Assembly: GCA_039519185.1 (NCBI GenBank)
Contig: CM076846.1
Location: forward strand, 149,620,605-149,684,604
Source: Astragalus membranaceus
Lineage: Eukaryota; Streptophyta; Magnoliopsida; Fabales; Fabaceae
Reading direction: 5' to 3'
Length of the DNA: 64,000 bases
Part shown: piece by piece, positions 46,755-58,528 of the stretch
How the letters are laid out: each line of letters starts with the position of its first letter
Numbering within the stretch: the first letter of the stretch is position 1
Made by a program: the position numbers and the translations under genes
The notes under the pieces: generated by a model
The model's input: the letters and a program-made list of their open reading frames with translations, nothing else
Told to the model about the DNA's origin: nothing
The model's database searches: none

Positions 46755-48605
46755 CTACTTTTTTTTCTTTGGTGCACCTTTTGTTTTAACTTTAAATGGT
46801 GGTGCAACCATTGAAGAAGTGGAAGGGAATGCAAGCTCATTAAGTTGTTTCTTGAGGACAAATCTCTCCTCAGGAGTCATACGATTATATCTCGCCCAAA
46901 TCATCTCCATTTGGTAAGAAATATCACAGTCAGCAGATTTTTCTTGGGAGAATTTATCATCTATAGAATCCAAACTCAAGTTTTTCCAATGGTCGTCTAC
47001 AACATCCAACAGAATAGGAGTACCGGAGACATGGTACACACCTAGCTCACAACCACAAGGAAGAAGATGTGTCTTTCTAATAATGAACCCACGGCGGGCT
47101 TTGTCATATCCAACCCCAGATGTCGATTTTGAAAACTCTTTAAGAATATGATTCAAAGCATTTATAGACACAACACCGCGAAGCTTTTTAAACAAAGGAG
47201 TATTGGAAGCCACTTCAATACGGTTTATACTTTTTTGAAAAGACCCGATGACTTTATCAAATTGAAGAGTAAGCATCTCATGCATATATTTAAAAGACTT
47301 AGACAAGTCACCTCCAGAAGTCTTCAAATGTCTCTTCAAAGTCCAATGAGCTGACTCGACTCTTAAACAATAACAATAAACACGCATAAAAATACTAAAC
47401 ACGTGTCAAAAAAATTTTAAACTAGTTGCCAAGATAAATCATTACCTATTGGTGGTTTGATTCCCGAAGTGTGGGATCTGGTTTGTCCATGCCAAGATAA
47501 ATCTTTCCTTATGCTTTGTCAACCACATGTCATGCACATACTTAATAAGAGCGGGCAAATCAACACAGGAGTCCTCAAAAATCTTCAAGTGAGCTGAGTA
47601 CTCTGACTCGTCAAGTGAATCAATAATGTTTTGCCAAAGAGAGACGACGTTCTTTTTCCTATCCACGTGCACCAACTCTTTAACCTTCGCTTTCACATTT
47701 TTAGCCACGTGCCAAGAACATAACAAATTTGTAGCCGAAGGAAAGACATGAAGAATACCGGACATAAGACCAAGATCTCTGTCAGTCAAGAATACCTAAG
47801 GCTGAAGCCCGTGCAAGTCAAATAATTCTTTCAGTTGCTGCAATGCCCAAGTAAAATGAATTCCAAGCTCGTGTGAAATATAGGCAAAAGCAACCGAGAA
47901 AGTTAACTCCGTTGAAGTGACTCCTACAATCTCCAATAGAGGTAGATTGTATTTGTTGGTCTTGTAGGTGGTGTCAAGAATAAGAACCTTTGGAAACAAC
48001 CGGAATAACTTAATAGAAGTGGGATGCGCCCATATGATGTCACTGACCACATCGGAACCCTCAACTTTTCTGCTCCAACATAAATAATTTTGCGACTTAA
48101 TCAATCTCAAAAGCTCTTGAATGTCCATTCTAGGACCCCTCTTAGAAGACCTATAGGCGTAACGCTGCCTATATATTTGAGGAAGAGAAGCGACATTCTC
48201 CGGATAATGATTCTTCATAGCAGTAAGACAATCTTTCGGGGCAACATTCAGATCAGTGTGCTCATTAACAATAGCTTTCTGCGGCTTAGTTAAACGACCA
48301 AAAGCTGTCGACCCGACCGGGGTAGTAAGCAACTCATGTGTGTGAAGACCACACCTAACATTCACACGCCAACCCCCATGACGTATTGTACAAGTAGCTC
48401 TCAATGTAAACGGACAACTTCTTCTCTTAGACCCGAAAACTCTAGAATCATTAGACCATTTCCCTTGCTTCTCGCAACCAAAAATAATCTTATCTCTAGA
48501 ACCCACAATTCCAGCTTTGTCAGATCTTACAATGATAACCACAACTCCAATACGTCTCCCAACCGCTTTAGCCCACTCTTCTACATCCTCGCGTGTAGAA
48601 AATAT
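46755..48605 (-). pseudogene. Mutator-like (MURA/FAR1-type) transposase, one nonsense codon
   Basis: Two exons (48605-47446, 47361-46755) join across an 84-base GT-AG intron as TTNR-VESAHWTLKRHL and give 589 codons in frame. Order: zinc/WRKY-like region (IFSTREDVEEWAKAVGRR, CPFTLRATC, CGLHTHEL); the DDE core with D in VLILDTTYKTNKYNLPLL, then D in TDRDLGLMSGI and the helper pattern LLCSWHVAKNVKAK; and a C-terminal basic tail. A TAG at 47796-47798 lies between HGLQP and VFLTDRD. Start exons upstream of 48605 are not identified. The subterminal hairpins at 48830-49256 belong to the same element. The opposite terminus was not found. Confidence 0.85.
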
Positions 48606-48829
48606 CTACAAAATAGAAAAATAGAAAAAGGTTACGTACTTAATTAATTAAATATCTACCAAACTTTGATTAAAAAAATTAGTATGAAAAATATACCCTC
48701 TCCATCCAAAATGCCTCTATAGTGTACTGTCTACCACGAAAGGAACAACCTGCGACTCTCAATGCGGGTCAATATCTGTTTCAAAATAGAACAACAGTTA
48801 TACAGAAATTAATTTAAAAAAAATGAATC

Positions 48830-49256
48830 GGATTTACGTACCCCAAACGTAAATCCGCTTTGTATTTTTCAAAATCGGATATACCCCCATCCAGGTAAAT
48901 CTGATTCATTGAAAGACGTAATCGGATTTACGTTTGGGGTACGTAAACCCAATTGCGCATCGGATTTAGCTATATCCGTCAGGACAAAATTTCGCTTTCT
49001 ATTCTGAAATAAATGGTCAAATCGGATTTATCTGTCAGTTTAATACATCCGATTTGACTTATGCGTGTGTATTTATTACATATTTAAAGCTAATCGGATT
49101 TACCTTGTATTTAGGTAAATCCGATTACCAGATAAAGTGGTCCCCCACTAGAGAATCTTCCAAAAGCCAATTTTTGTTAATTATGTCAGGGGTAGTTTTG
49201 GGATTACGATAATGTATTGGGGTAGAAGGGAGTTGATGGGGGTATACAAAAAATCC
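48830..49256. repeat. Subterminal hairpin array and right terminus of a Mutator element
   Basis: AATCGGATTTAC and GTAAATCCGATT boxes face each other five to six times up to about 49140, then GGGGTATACAAAAAATCC ends at 49256. Box type and terminus match the element at 23743-25003. It lies upstream of the MURA-type gene. No partner terminus is visible to the left, so the element is incomplete or rearranged. Confidence 0.75.
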
Positions 49257-49625
49257 TACATATTTTGTAGTTCGGCCTAGCCCAAAACACTAAATTAGCA
49301 GGCCGACCCGGCTCAATACAATTTTTAACAATATAAATAACCATTAAAAAGCTGGTCCAACCTAGCCATGGGCCAACTAAGTTGGGCCAAAACAGTCCAA
49401 TTGTTTTCTGGGACTCAATTTAGCGAGTACAACCCAATCCAAAATGCTCGGTCATCGAGGCCAAAATTGATATCTCTAGGGGTGAAACAAAGGAGAATAT
49501 TTTCAATATGTATAATGGACCTCAATATGCAATTTTACAACAATCGATCATCAATCTAAAAGGAATTTACAATGATTCATCGACAACAATAGAGAAAAAG
49601 AAGAAGAAACTAGTGTAGTTTAATG
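49257..49625. other. Intergenic stretch between Mutator terminus and host gene
   Basis: No gene. Motifs such as CGGCCTAGCCC and CAGGCCGACCCGGC suggest the remnant of another small repeat. The right part would hold the 3' untranslated region of the host gene. Confidence 0.5.
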
Positions 49626-52600
49626 TTAAACATTGTCATCTGAGGGAACTGATACTATAGACCTAGTGGATCTTCCAGAAACACCTAGATCAACAGAATG
49701 AGTAACTAAAGCCTTTTCAGAAACATCTCTATCAAGGGAATGAGTAACCAAAGCCTTTTGTGAAGCATCTTTCTCCAGAGAATGAGTCACTAATATTTTA
49801 ACAACCTGTCGAAACTTCCTTCTGTATGTTGGAAGCTTTGATACACTTCTTATCATTCCAATCATCCTAACAATGCATTCAAATTGAAAACAAAATCATT
49901 TTTTGTTCAACATAACCAAAGATCTAAACCTTTACCAAAATCATCTAGAGGGGATTGTACAGGATTCTGAACTCTATAGCACCAACACTTACGGTTGAAC
50001 ACGTGTCCGGTGTCCGACACTTATCATGTCGGACACCGACACCGACACTTCAATTACTTGTATTTTTCAAATTAAAACTGGTGTTTGCATTTCTGTGTCA
50101 CGTTCGGTGTCCGTATCTATGCCAGTGCTTCATTCATACATTTTGGAAGGGTTACATGCAAATCCAAACATGCTATAATAACACATACCTTCTGGAAATT
50201 CCTTCAATTTGAGCAGCTCTAAGAGGATCAGGAATGACTAAACCGCCATTATCCCAAGCATCCAAGCGTTGTTTATTGATACCAAAAAGAACCACTTTTT
50301 CCAAGTATCTAACTTCACCTTCCACCAATTTAATGACCCTTATCTGTTCCTTCAGAACCATTACAGGATTGAAGAACCAATCCAACAACTTGTCTTTTGG
50401 TCTATTAAAAGGGGTTATCTCAAAATCATCAAGTAAAAATACACCACTTGAATTGGCTTTGATGGAGAAGAGAAGTGTTTGTAGAAGTGAATAACAAGGC
50501 AAGCCAACACCAACTATGGAAGCTTCATTAATATTCTTTCCCCTTAACCATTCATAGAGATCAGTAGCTGTAAGTACATTGGCATCTAGTAATTCCTTGC
50601 CTCTCATTTCACAGTACTTTATCATATTTCCCCATATCTGTCAAATTAAATTTTAAGTACTACATGAGTTCTTTTCAAATATAAAATAACAGCACAAGAA
50701 CAACTAAATTAACTACAAACTTAAAAAGTGCGGCCTAGTGCACAAGGCTCCCACCCTATGTAGCATCAACACTTTGGATTGAAGGCGTGTCCGGTGTTCA
50801 ACACGTATTAGGTCAGACACTGGCACATGTGGTTAGAATCAATAACTTCTATTTTCTCAAATTATGAATGTCGATGTGTCAGTGTCGTGTTTGGTGTTCA
50901 TGTTTGTGTGGGTGCTTCATAACTCCCACCAAGTAGGGTCTGGGGAGGATATGCAGCCTTACTCAACCACAAGCAGAGAGACCGTTTCTAGGATTTGAGC
51001 CTACGACCACCAAGTTACATCACAAGGCAACAACTTCACAGTTGCGCCAAGACTTGCACTCTTATTCGACAAAAAAAATAACCAGAACAAGTTGTGCTTG
51101 AAAACTGCAGCCGGAAATATATAGTAGCTGATCAACATTAGTTGATACCTGGACCATTTTCACTTCTTGAATGGTCTCTCTAACTGATCTTGAAGGAGCT
51201 AAGTTTGGCATAAACATTGAAGGTGGTTCCATATTATTGGTACTTAATTTGCTTCCCCCAACACTATTTGGTCTAGTAGAAAACTCTGATGATTGAGAAA
51301 CCTTTTTCTTTCGATACTGGGGCCTGGCTGCAAAAAAATTGATGTGCTCATGTCAAAGGAATAAATAGCAGATAGGAGAAGAAACTAATTGAAAAGAAGT
51401 TTACTTTGGAAAAAAGGTCCCCTCTCTAAGATAGAGCCAGTCATTTGTATATTCATCAAACTCAGCAACCATTGCCATTATATAAGCCAAACCTCTACGA
51501 AAAGATCTTTCCTATACACACACACACACACACAAAAAGGGTTATAAAAGAGTGAGATAAATGATTTGTGAAGTTAATTAGGATTTTAGATATGAAGGAG
51601 AAAATGAGTGATGAAATTGAACCTGATATACTATAATAGAGGCATAAAGTCCAACAAAAATGCTTGAGAAAATAGCCAATAAAATGCTGGCAATGACAAC
51701 AAGTGGCCAAACAAATATTGTCAAACCAGCAATTGGGACACAAACCATTTCAAGGAATGGACCTTCTCTGCTAATTAAATCATGCAGAAGTCTATACCAC
51801 CCTTTGAACAATAGATAAGGACTCTTTACTATAGCAATTGCTGTGAATAGAGGAACCTCCACAATTAGCCCCATTATCCCAACAACAATACAACAAGGAA
51901 CATGAATAAACCTGCAAAACAACTTCAAGTGTTATTTATGCTTTGCAACTAATTAACAATTGTAATTCAAAACATAAACGTGTTCTGAAAGAAAGCATAA
52001 TCAATCTAGTGGTAAAATACAAGTACGTGTTGTTGTGTGGACACTAAGACCACGTAATCATTACCTTAATCTTTGACACTGATCTGAAGGAGGTGATTCA
52101 CGTAGTTCCTTCAAGTAACTTGGATATGAATGGTAACACATATCAGCAAAATCCCTAACAACTGTGCAACTTCCCTTGATAGTTCCTAAGGTTCCATCCT
52201 GAATTCAATATCAGTAAAAAAAATGATTTAACTAATAACTTTTAGCATATGCTAATGAGTTAAATAGTGGTGAGTAGTAATTAAGGAGATGTTTGCTGAA
52301 CTTAGAATCTCACCACAACACAGTGCATAAACTTCTTTGACTCATTGTTATATCTGAAGGCCTCAAAAGTTGAAACCCAAGGTGTAAAAAATCCATAGCC
52401 AACAGCAACAAGAACACTACCAGCTATGCCAATAACCAACCATAAGCCAAATAAAGCTGGCAAAGCAATCAAAACTGCAACTTTTAAAGCTGCATCAAGT
52501 ACTTGAATCCTACAAACACAAGAATTGCTGAATTAATGAAATTCTGAAGACAAAAAAGGGTATTGAAATTAGAAAGATTTTTACTTGAAAAGGGTATAGA

Positions 52601-52860
52601 CAGTCCATGCCACGTGTGCAGGAAACAGCAGTAGAATCACCCCAACGTTTCCTATGATGAGTATAAGAGCAGCAATAGGACCCACAACTATGCCTGCAGA
52701 ATAGAAAGAAATCTTTTAGTAGAGAAATTCAATGATGATGAAAAAGGGTAAGGTAAAAAAGAGAACCTTTTATGGCACCGAGGGAGAAAGCATAGAAGAA
52801 TACAAAGACAACGTAAGAAGCTTTCAGCCAACCTTCCATGGAATTAGGAAAAGCCGTCAT
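49626..52860 (-). CDS. Membrane protein of the At3g27390 family, nine exons
   Basis: Exons on the minus strand: 52860-52767, 52693-52585, 52509-52314, 52198-52065, 51911-51623, 51511-51405, 51323-51149, 50637-50189, 49866-49626. All introns are GT-AG and the 1794 bases give 597 residues without a stop. The N-terminal half has five or six hydrophobic segments (GPIAALILIIGNVGVILLL, AALKVAVLIALPALFGLWLV, IHVPCCIVVGIMGLIVEVPL, TIFVWPLVVIASILLAIF). The C-terminal half is soluble with conserved LREGTFFPKPQYRKKK and WFFNPVMVLKEQIRVIKLVEGEVRYLEKVVLFG. Members are called uncharacterised membrane proteins; no biochemical role is claimed. ATG 52860 is the first in frame ahead of the first hydrophobic segment. 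It appears intact and functional, with transposon debris only in introns 7 and 8. Confidence 0.92.
49974..50132. mobile_element. hAT-like MITE in intron 8 of the membrane-protein gene
   Basis: The sequence from CTATAGCACCAACACT to AGTGCTTCATT has GTGTCCGGTGTCCGACAC and GTCGGACACCGACACC boxes. It matches the MITE in intron 7 (50756-50922) in ends and internal motifs. Its own target duplication is unclear. Confidence 0.65.
50730..51060 (-). mobile_element. Au-type SINE in intron 7, split by a MITE
   Basis: On the minus strand: CTTGGCGCAACTGTGAAGTT (A-box region), GGCTCAAATCC (B box), AAACGGTCTCTCTGCTTG, TAAGGCTGCATATCCTCCCC, AGACCCTACTTGGTGGGAGC, then TTGTGCACTAGGCC. This order is that of the angiosperm Au SINE, a tRNA-derived element copied by LINE enzymes. 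The 167-base MITE at 50756-50922 sits inside its 3' part with an 8-base duplication. Confidence 0.85.
50756..50922. mobile_element. hAT-like MITE nested in the Au SINE
   Basis: It runs CTATGTAGCATCAACACT...GGGTGCTTCATAA and is flanked by the perfect 8-base duplication CTCCCACC (50748-50755, 50923-50930). Deleting it with one duplication restores a continuous SINE, which confirms the borders. Confidence 0.9.
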
Positions 52861-55228
52861 GTTAATGAAGGATTATTAAGAGCATGAAGAGGTTATTAAC
52901 AGAGAGAAATTTGTAACTGAAATTAATTTGAATGAAAAGAAGAAGATGAAATAGAAATTGGCAAAGTCAGCGAATAATTAGAGGGGTAAGGTAATTAAAT
53001 AATGAGTCAAAATCAGATTGCAAAAAAGAGAATAACCTAAAGAGACGTGCGCCGCAAGAAGATGACAAAATAAGAAAAACGAAAAACCGAAACTCAACTA
53101 AACTCGTCTCAGCATGTTTGGAACCAAAAAGGAACATGGGCATTGAAAAACAAAGACTAACAGATCGAGAGGCTGCTGAATCAATATATGCATTATTATT
53201 ATTATACTAAGTAATTGGTGTCAAACTCTCATTATGCAATATATGCACTAGCACAAAAAAAGTATATTTGTTTCATCATCATTTAATTTAACTTTTTTTT
53301 ATATAATTTCATCATCATTTATTGAGCAGTCTTCTTGCCTCTAACCTGGTTGTTTGGTGGTATAGCAACCATATTTAAGTATTCAAAAATTGCGTAAAAG
53401 TAAGTAGTTTCTAAATATCACAATTCATCATTTCTTATTTAAAAATCAATAAAATTTGCACCAACTACCGATTATATTTTATTAGTTGTTGTACCCATTA
53501 TTGTCATAGGCTCTTTTGGTAATAAATAAGCTAACTTATAATGGATAGGTCAGGATGGAATTCAAAGTCTTTAGTAAAATTAGTGATTAACTTAGTATAT
53601 AAGTATAAAATGACATAATGTACCTGTTCTGTATCTTGCAGTGTTGGGTGAGTGCGAGCCCGGGAGGGATACCTGCGAAGCCACTCCGACGCTCAAGTCA
53701 GTATTGAGAATAGATGAGTGATTTAGCTAGGAATGAGAATCTACCTTATTATGGCAATGTGAGCTGGTATTTATAGGAATTCGTATCCGTTGTCAGCCGT
53801 CAGATTGATAGAGTTGATCTGAGCCATCCAAGTATGATAACCACAATTGGGCTTGCATATGGTGGATATGGATCAAAGTGATCGGGTCAATCCATATCCA
53901 AATGCTGAATGAGCCTCTTGGTCCAGTCCAGAAAAGTACCCTTATAATTAATGCTTCTAATTGAGAGATAATATATTCTATAAATGAAGGTCAATTGATG
54001 AATTTAATTGAAGTAACGAGGATAAAAATGAGAGATAAAACGCCATAAGCTATAAGCTCAAATGTTACTTCAAATAGTGTGTTTGCAAAAACATTATAAG
54101 CTAGTGAGAAAAAAAACACTATAAACTATCTTTTAAATGCTAGTTGATCGACCTTTATCAAACATAGTCTTACTTTCTTTTAGATAAAAAGCTTAATTAA
54201 CCTTTTAAGATATGTTTTCTCAAACAAAACTTTAAAAAATATGTTTTAAGAATATAATATATAAATAAGTGTTCAAATAAATTTCAGAATATTTTTGTTC
54301 AATGGAAAAACAAATTACTATAAAATTTTGCAGATATATTTTTAAATTAACTATTGTATCTATACGCAAGGGCATGGAGGGACTACAAAGTCAAACTTTG
54401 ACTATCAAAGAGAATTAATTATACTACTTATATTTCTTGACAAAGTTATACTAGCTGCTTTGATAATAAGGGCTAGCTGGCTTGATTTCTGCTGGGATTG
54501 CCTTCTTTCTTTTTCCTTTCTTTTCAAGGGTGATTATGTTAGTGATGACGTCGTGCTATAATAGTATAATCTAGTTCTAGAAAGAAGGATGAAAAAAAAT
54601 ATTCGTTCAAGGGTTGACCATGAATGTACAAGTCAATTTGGTTCATCTTCTATATCGTTGTAAATGGTAAGGGGAAGGAATCATAAAGTGGAAATCATAA
54701 ATGGGATTATGACAAATGGTCCATCATTTTAGCCATTTCTTTGTTTTGTGGCATACTCTTTAATTAATACTAATATGCCTTATCTTTCCATTTTTGGTCG
54801 TTCACCGGTTCACCTGCATAAGTGCAAGACGTAATTAATAGCAAAACCTAACTGCCAAGATTGAAACGCTTTTTCTCTGGGATACTCTAAAAATTACTAG
54901 TAGTTTAGTACTGCCTTTTCTATTGGGGTTTATTTTCAGTTAATTGAATTCATCCATTTATTATCTATCATAATATATTAAAATTGAGTCTTGGTCTATG
55001 GCTTTATCAAGTGTGCATGTAGTAGTAGATCAATTTTTTTAAAAATCATGTATCACTAAAAATATAATACAAAACTTTAATTGTCTTCTATGCACACGGG
55101 AGTGGAAAAACTTGATGTGAGTGATTGTGAGTGTAGACTGGATGCAAAATTAGGAGGTTTTGTGCAAATTATTTTTTCAGCTTGTGCCAAATATTTTTTT
55201 TATATGGGGGTAAGCCTAATTTTATTTT
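52861..55228. other. Upstream region of the membrane-protein gene, mostly AT-rich
   Basis: No coding frame is supported. The promoter of the minus-strand gene should lie within the first few hundred bases. An LTR-like fragment begins near 53642. The remainder is AT-rich with no visible feature. Confidence 0.55.
53642..53940. mobile_element. LTR-like fragment
   Basis: TGTTGGGTGAGTGCGAG is followed by ACCTGCGAAGCCACTCCGAC and GCTCAAGTCAGTATTGAGAA, a motif set I recall from plant retroelement LTRs. It is followed by TTTATAGGAATTC and GCCGTCAGATTGATAGAG. No end, partner or target duplication was found. Confidence 0.35.
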
Positions 55229-55609
55229 TTGAGGGTGTGTTCGTTTGACTCTCCCTCATCAAAATTCAAAGGGATTTCCTTTGGGGTATCAAAGAAGGAG
55301 ACAAGGGAATGTGTTGGGTTGCTTGGGATAAAGTTTGCAAAGCAAAAAAGGATGGCGGTCTTGGTATTAAAAATCTCGAGTTATTCAATACTTCTTTGTT
55401 ATCTAAGTGGAAATGGCGGGCTTTGACGAATACTAATGTCTGCTGGAGCCGTTTGTTGAGACATCGTTATGGGGACTATGCTACTACTTTTGTTCATAAC
55501 TCGGCTGAAGGTATATCTAGCCAGAACTCGGGATCAATTTGGTGGAGAGACTTGGTAAAGTTGGATGACAATCTTAAGTAACGGCGAAGGTTCGTGTGGT
55601 GTATTAAAA

Positions 55610-56264
55610 CACTACAAGAAAAGAAGCCATTAGCGACGGAAATTAGCGAGGGACTAATGGTCCCTCGCAAAAATTGGGATTAGCGACGAAATTTGCGAGG
55701 GAATAGGGGCTGTCGTATTTTTGAGAATTAGTGACGGCATTTTAGACATTAGCGAGGGAATTTCCGTCGCTAATGGCAAAAGTAAAAATATTTGCGAGGG
55801 AATGTCAGTTCCGTCGCTAATTTTTTTACTTTTCAGATGATGGGACTCAGTTGCAGGGGTTGGTAAGTGCACAGGAATTAGCGAGGGACAGTTCCCTCAC
55901 TAATTCCCTCGCTAAATTTAGCTTTTCAGATGATGGGACAGTTCCCTCGCTAATTCCCTCGCAATTTTTTTTTCTTTTTTTCCTTAAATCCGTTTACACT
56001 CTTCTTTCTCACTCACTCACTCACTATTCACCCTTCCTCTTCCCTTCCTCTTCCCTTCCTCTTCACCCTTCCTCTTCCCTTCCTCTTCCTCTACTCTCCA
56101 CCACCACACAACCACCACCACCACCACCATCATCACCACCTCCTCTCACACTCTCCTCTCTCTTCACTCTTCCAACACCACCACCACCACCACATACCTC
56201 CTACCACTCTCACTCACTCTCTCTTACTCTTCACCACCACCACCCCACCACCACCACTCTCACT

Positions 56265-56336
<72 letters not shown>

Positions 56337-56793
56337 CCTTACTCTTCTCCTTCTCTCTCTACTCTAAACCACCCATCACCACCACCACCACGCCACCACC
56401 ACCACCACACCACCACCACCACCACCACCACACATCACCACAAAATTAATAATATAATATAATATTCATTAATTAATAATAAATATATAAAAAAACAAGT
56501 CATTCAGCACTGGAAACGTGTCATTTTTTTGAAAAACTGCAGTCATTAGTGAGGGAATTAGCGAGGGAAGTATCCCTCACTAATTCCTGCGCATTTACCA
56601 ACCCCTGCAACTGAGTCCCATCACCTGAAAAGTGGCAGTCATTAGCGAGGGAATTAGCGAGGGAAAATTCCATCGCTAATTAGCAAGAGATTCAAATTCC
56701 CTCGCTAATTCCCTCGCAAATGACCATTAGCGACGGATTTTGGTCATTTTGCGAGGGAAATGTCCGTCGCTAATGACCAGTTTTTTTGTAATG
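55610..56793. mobile_element. CACTA MITE inside the LINE
   Basis: It begins CACTACAAGAAAAGAAG and ends AGTTTTTTTGTAATG, where the terminal TAGTG has become TAATG. The target duplication is AAA (55607-55609, 56794-56796). Subterminal TTAGCGACGGA and TTAGCGAGGGA boxes are mixed. The core has CCA repeats (56100-56440) and a (TC)n tract at 56269-56331. No transposase. Confidence 0.88.
56269..56331. repeat. (TC)n microsatellite
   Basis: A nearly pure TC run of about 31 units lies in the CACTA MITE core, the same position as the GA tracts in the elements at 26765 and 40979. Confidence 0.95.
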
Positions 56794-57893
56794 AAAGGGG
56801 GCTTGGTGACGGAACCTCCATTAATTTTTGGAAGGATCAATGGCTAGGCATAGAGCCTTTATTCAAAGTTTTTCTGATGTTATGTGATGGGGAAGGGCAG
56901 CAGCAGCTCTTGGTGGCTGACTTGGGTGCATGGAATGGTGAAGTTTGGGTGTGGTCTACACCGTGGCAGCATCACACGGATTCGGTTCGGATGGGTGAAG
57001 GCCAAATTTTGGACAACATTCTACAGTCAATTAAGCCGACTAGAGGAAGGAAAGACACATGGCTATGGCCGCATAATACTTCCAAGAGTTTCACGGTAAA
57101 ATCTTGTTATCATCAGCTGTCTTGTAGTGACATATCTTCCAACATTTCGAACCATCAACACTTGTTAGGGGGACTATGGAAATCTATTGTCCGTTCGAAG
57201 GTTGTAGTCCTCGGGTGGAGGTTACTGTTAGATTACCAGTGCGTGAGCAGCTGTTGCACAGGAACGTCATCCAGTCTGAGCTAGAAGTTGGTTGTTCGTT
57301 TTGTAATTCCTCTCGCGAGTCTGTCGAACATCTTTTCATCACTTGTGGTTTTGCGCGTTCTGTTTGGCATATTGTTGGTACTTGGCTAGGTGTTGACGTG
57401 GATGTCTCTCTGGGTGTGGAGGATTTCTTTAGTAATTGTGGCCAGTGGTGTACAGAGAAGAAAGCAAAGCGGGTGAAACATCTCTTCTGGTTAACTACTT
57501 GTTGGAGCATACAGAGTCATATTCAAAGAGGAGGAATCAAATATAGAGGGGGTTGTCAACCGGATCAAGAACTTATCTTGGAGTTGGTGTCTTTATAAAC
57601 TCAACTGTAATTCATCTTTGTCTGTATCTCTATGGTGGTCTAACTCACTTACATTCCTTAACAATTTGTAATCTAGTAGGGGGAGAAACAATGGGCTATG
57701 TTGTTTTTTTCCCACTGTGGTGCAGGTTGTACGAGGTACTCTTTTTCCTTCCTGAGTCTTTTTCCCATTGGGTTTTGGCTCAGGGAGGTTTTAAGGAGGC
57801 CCTCCCCCTTTCCTATATCTCCACTGTAAGGGTTGGGCACCCCTTAAGCTTGTGCTCCCTTCAATGAATTTTTTGCTTATCTAAAAAAAAACT

Positions 57894-58512
57894 GGAGGGG
57901 AGCTCCACCCTCGTGTGTGCATGGGTATCAGGGTATTTAGTGGTTTGGAAAAATCCAGATCAAACATAGCCCATCTCAAATCGAAGTGTTTGGTGTGGAT
58001 AATTTTATGATTGGGTTAGATCTAAACCAACTCGTAAAGACCCGTACTAGTTTAGTTCAGGCAAAGGATTTACAAATAAAAAACAAACCAACTCGTGTAC
58101 CAAAACATATATAGCAATAGCAAATTAAATAATTTATATCATAACCAAAAAAATTTAGGGAAATTATATATATGTATACATGCTAAAATTTTGAGGGGGA
58201 CTATGCACATGCTTGGCATTCATTAGTTTTATTTGAATTTCTAGTTCTTGTGATGAGCTTCTATTATTTTCAAATTGTAATGTCATATAAAAAGTGTAGA
58301 ATCTTATATTTTAAAAATTAGCATTGTTAGCTAACGAGTCGCGAGTCCAATCTAAACCAACATGTTCAATATCAGGTTGGTTTGGTTGATTTTTTGCAAA
58401 ATAAAATTCAAAATCCGAACCAATCCAAGCCGATAAAGTATGATTTGCTCGGGCTAACGTATTGGCCAAATATGTTGCCTAAACGAATTAAGCTCATTTG
58501 GGCTGCCCAAAT
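57894..58512. other. Intergenic stretch, no feature seen
   Basis: AT-rich sequence with no supported gene. The part after 58320 contains CGAGTCGCGAGTCCAATC and GATTTGCTCGGGC motifs, which may be a degraded repeat. Confidence 0.5.
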
Positions 58513-58528
58513 ATATTGCCTGGACGAA

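Larger units (their letters stand above)
55229..57893 (+). mobile_element. LINE (L1-type) 3' fragment, split by a CACTA MITE
   Basis: The left piece reads IQRDFLWGIKEGDKGMCWVA, WDKVCKAKKDGGLGIKNLEL and WSRLLRHRYGD. The right piece, after the CACTA, reads GLGDGTSINFWKDQWLG, then a zf-RVT region: LWKSIVRSKVVVLGWRLLL, RLPVREQLLHRNV, CSFCNSSRESVEHLFITCGF. A frameshift near 57230 breaks that region and a stop follows DDNLK. The element ends TCAATGAATTTTTTGCTTATC plus poly-A at about 57885-57893. Only the last part of the second ORF is present, so it was 5'-truncated on insertion, as LINEs usually are. Confidence 0.85.

Noticed and set aside
55851..56462. A 203-residue plus-strand frame rich in serine, leucine, proline and histidine
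   Set aside because: It reads CCA and TC repeats of a CACTA MITE and starts in subterminal boxes.
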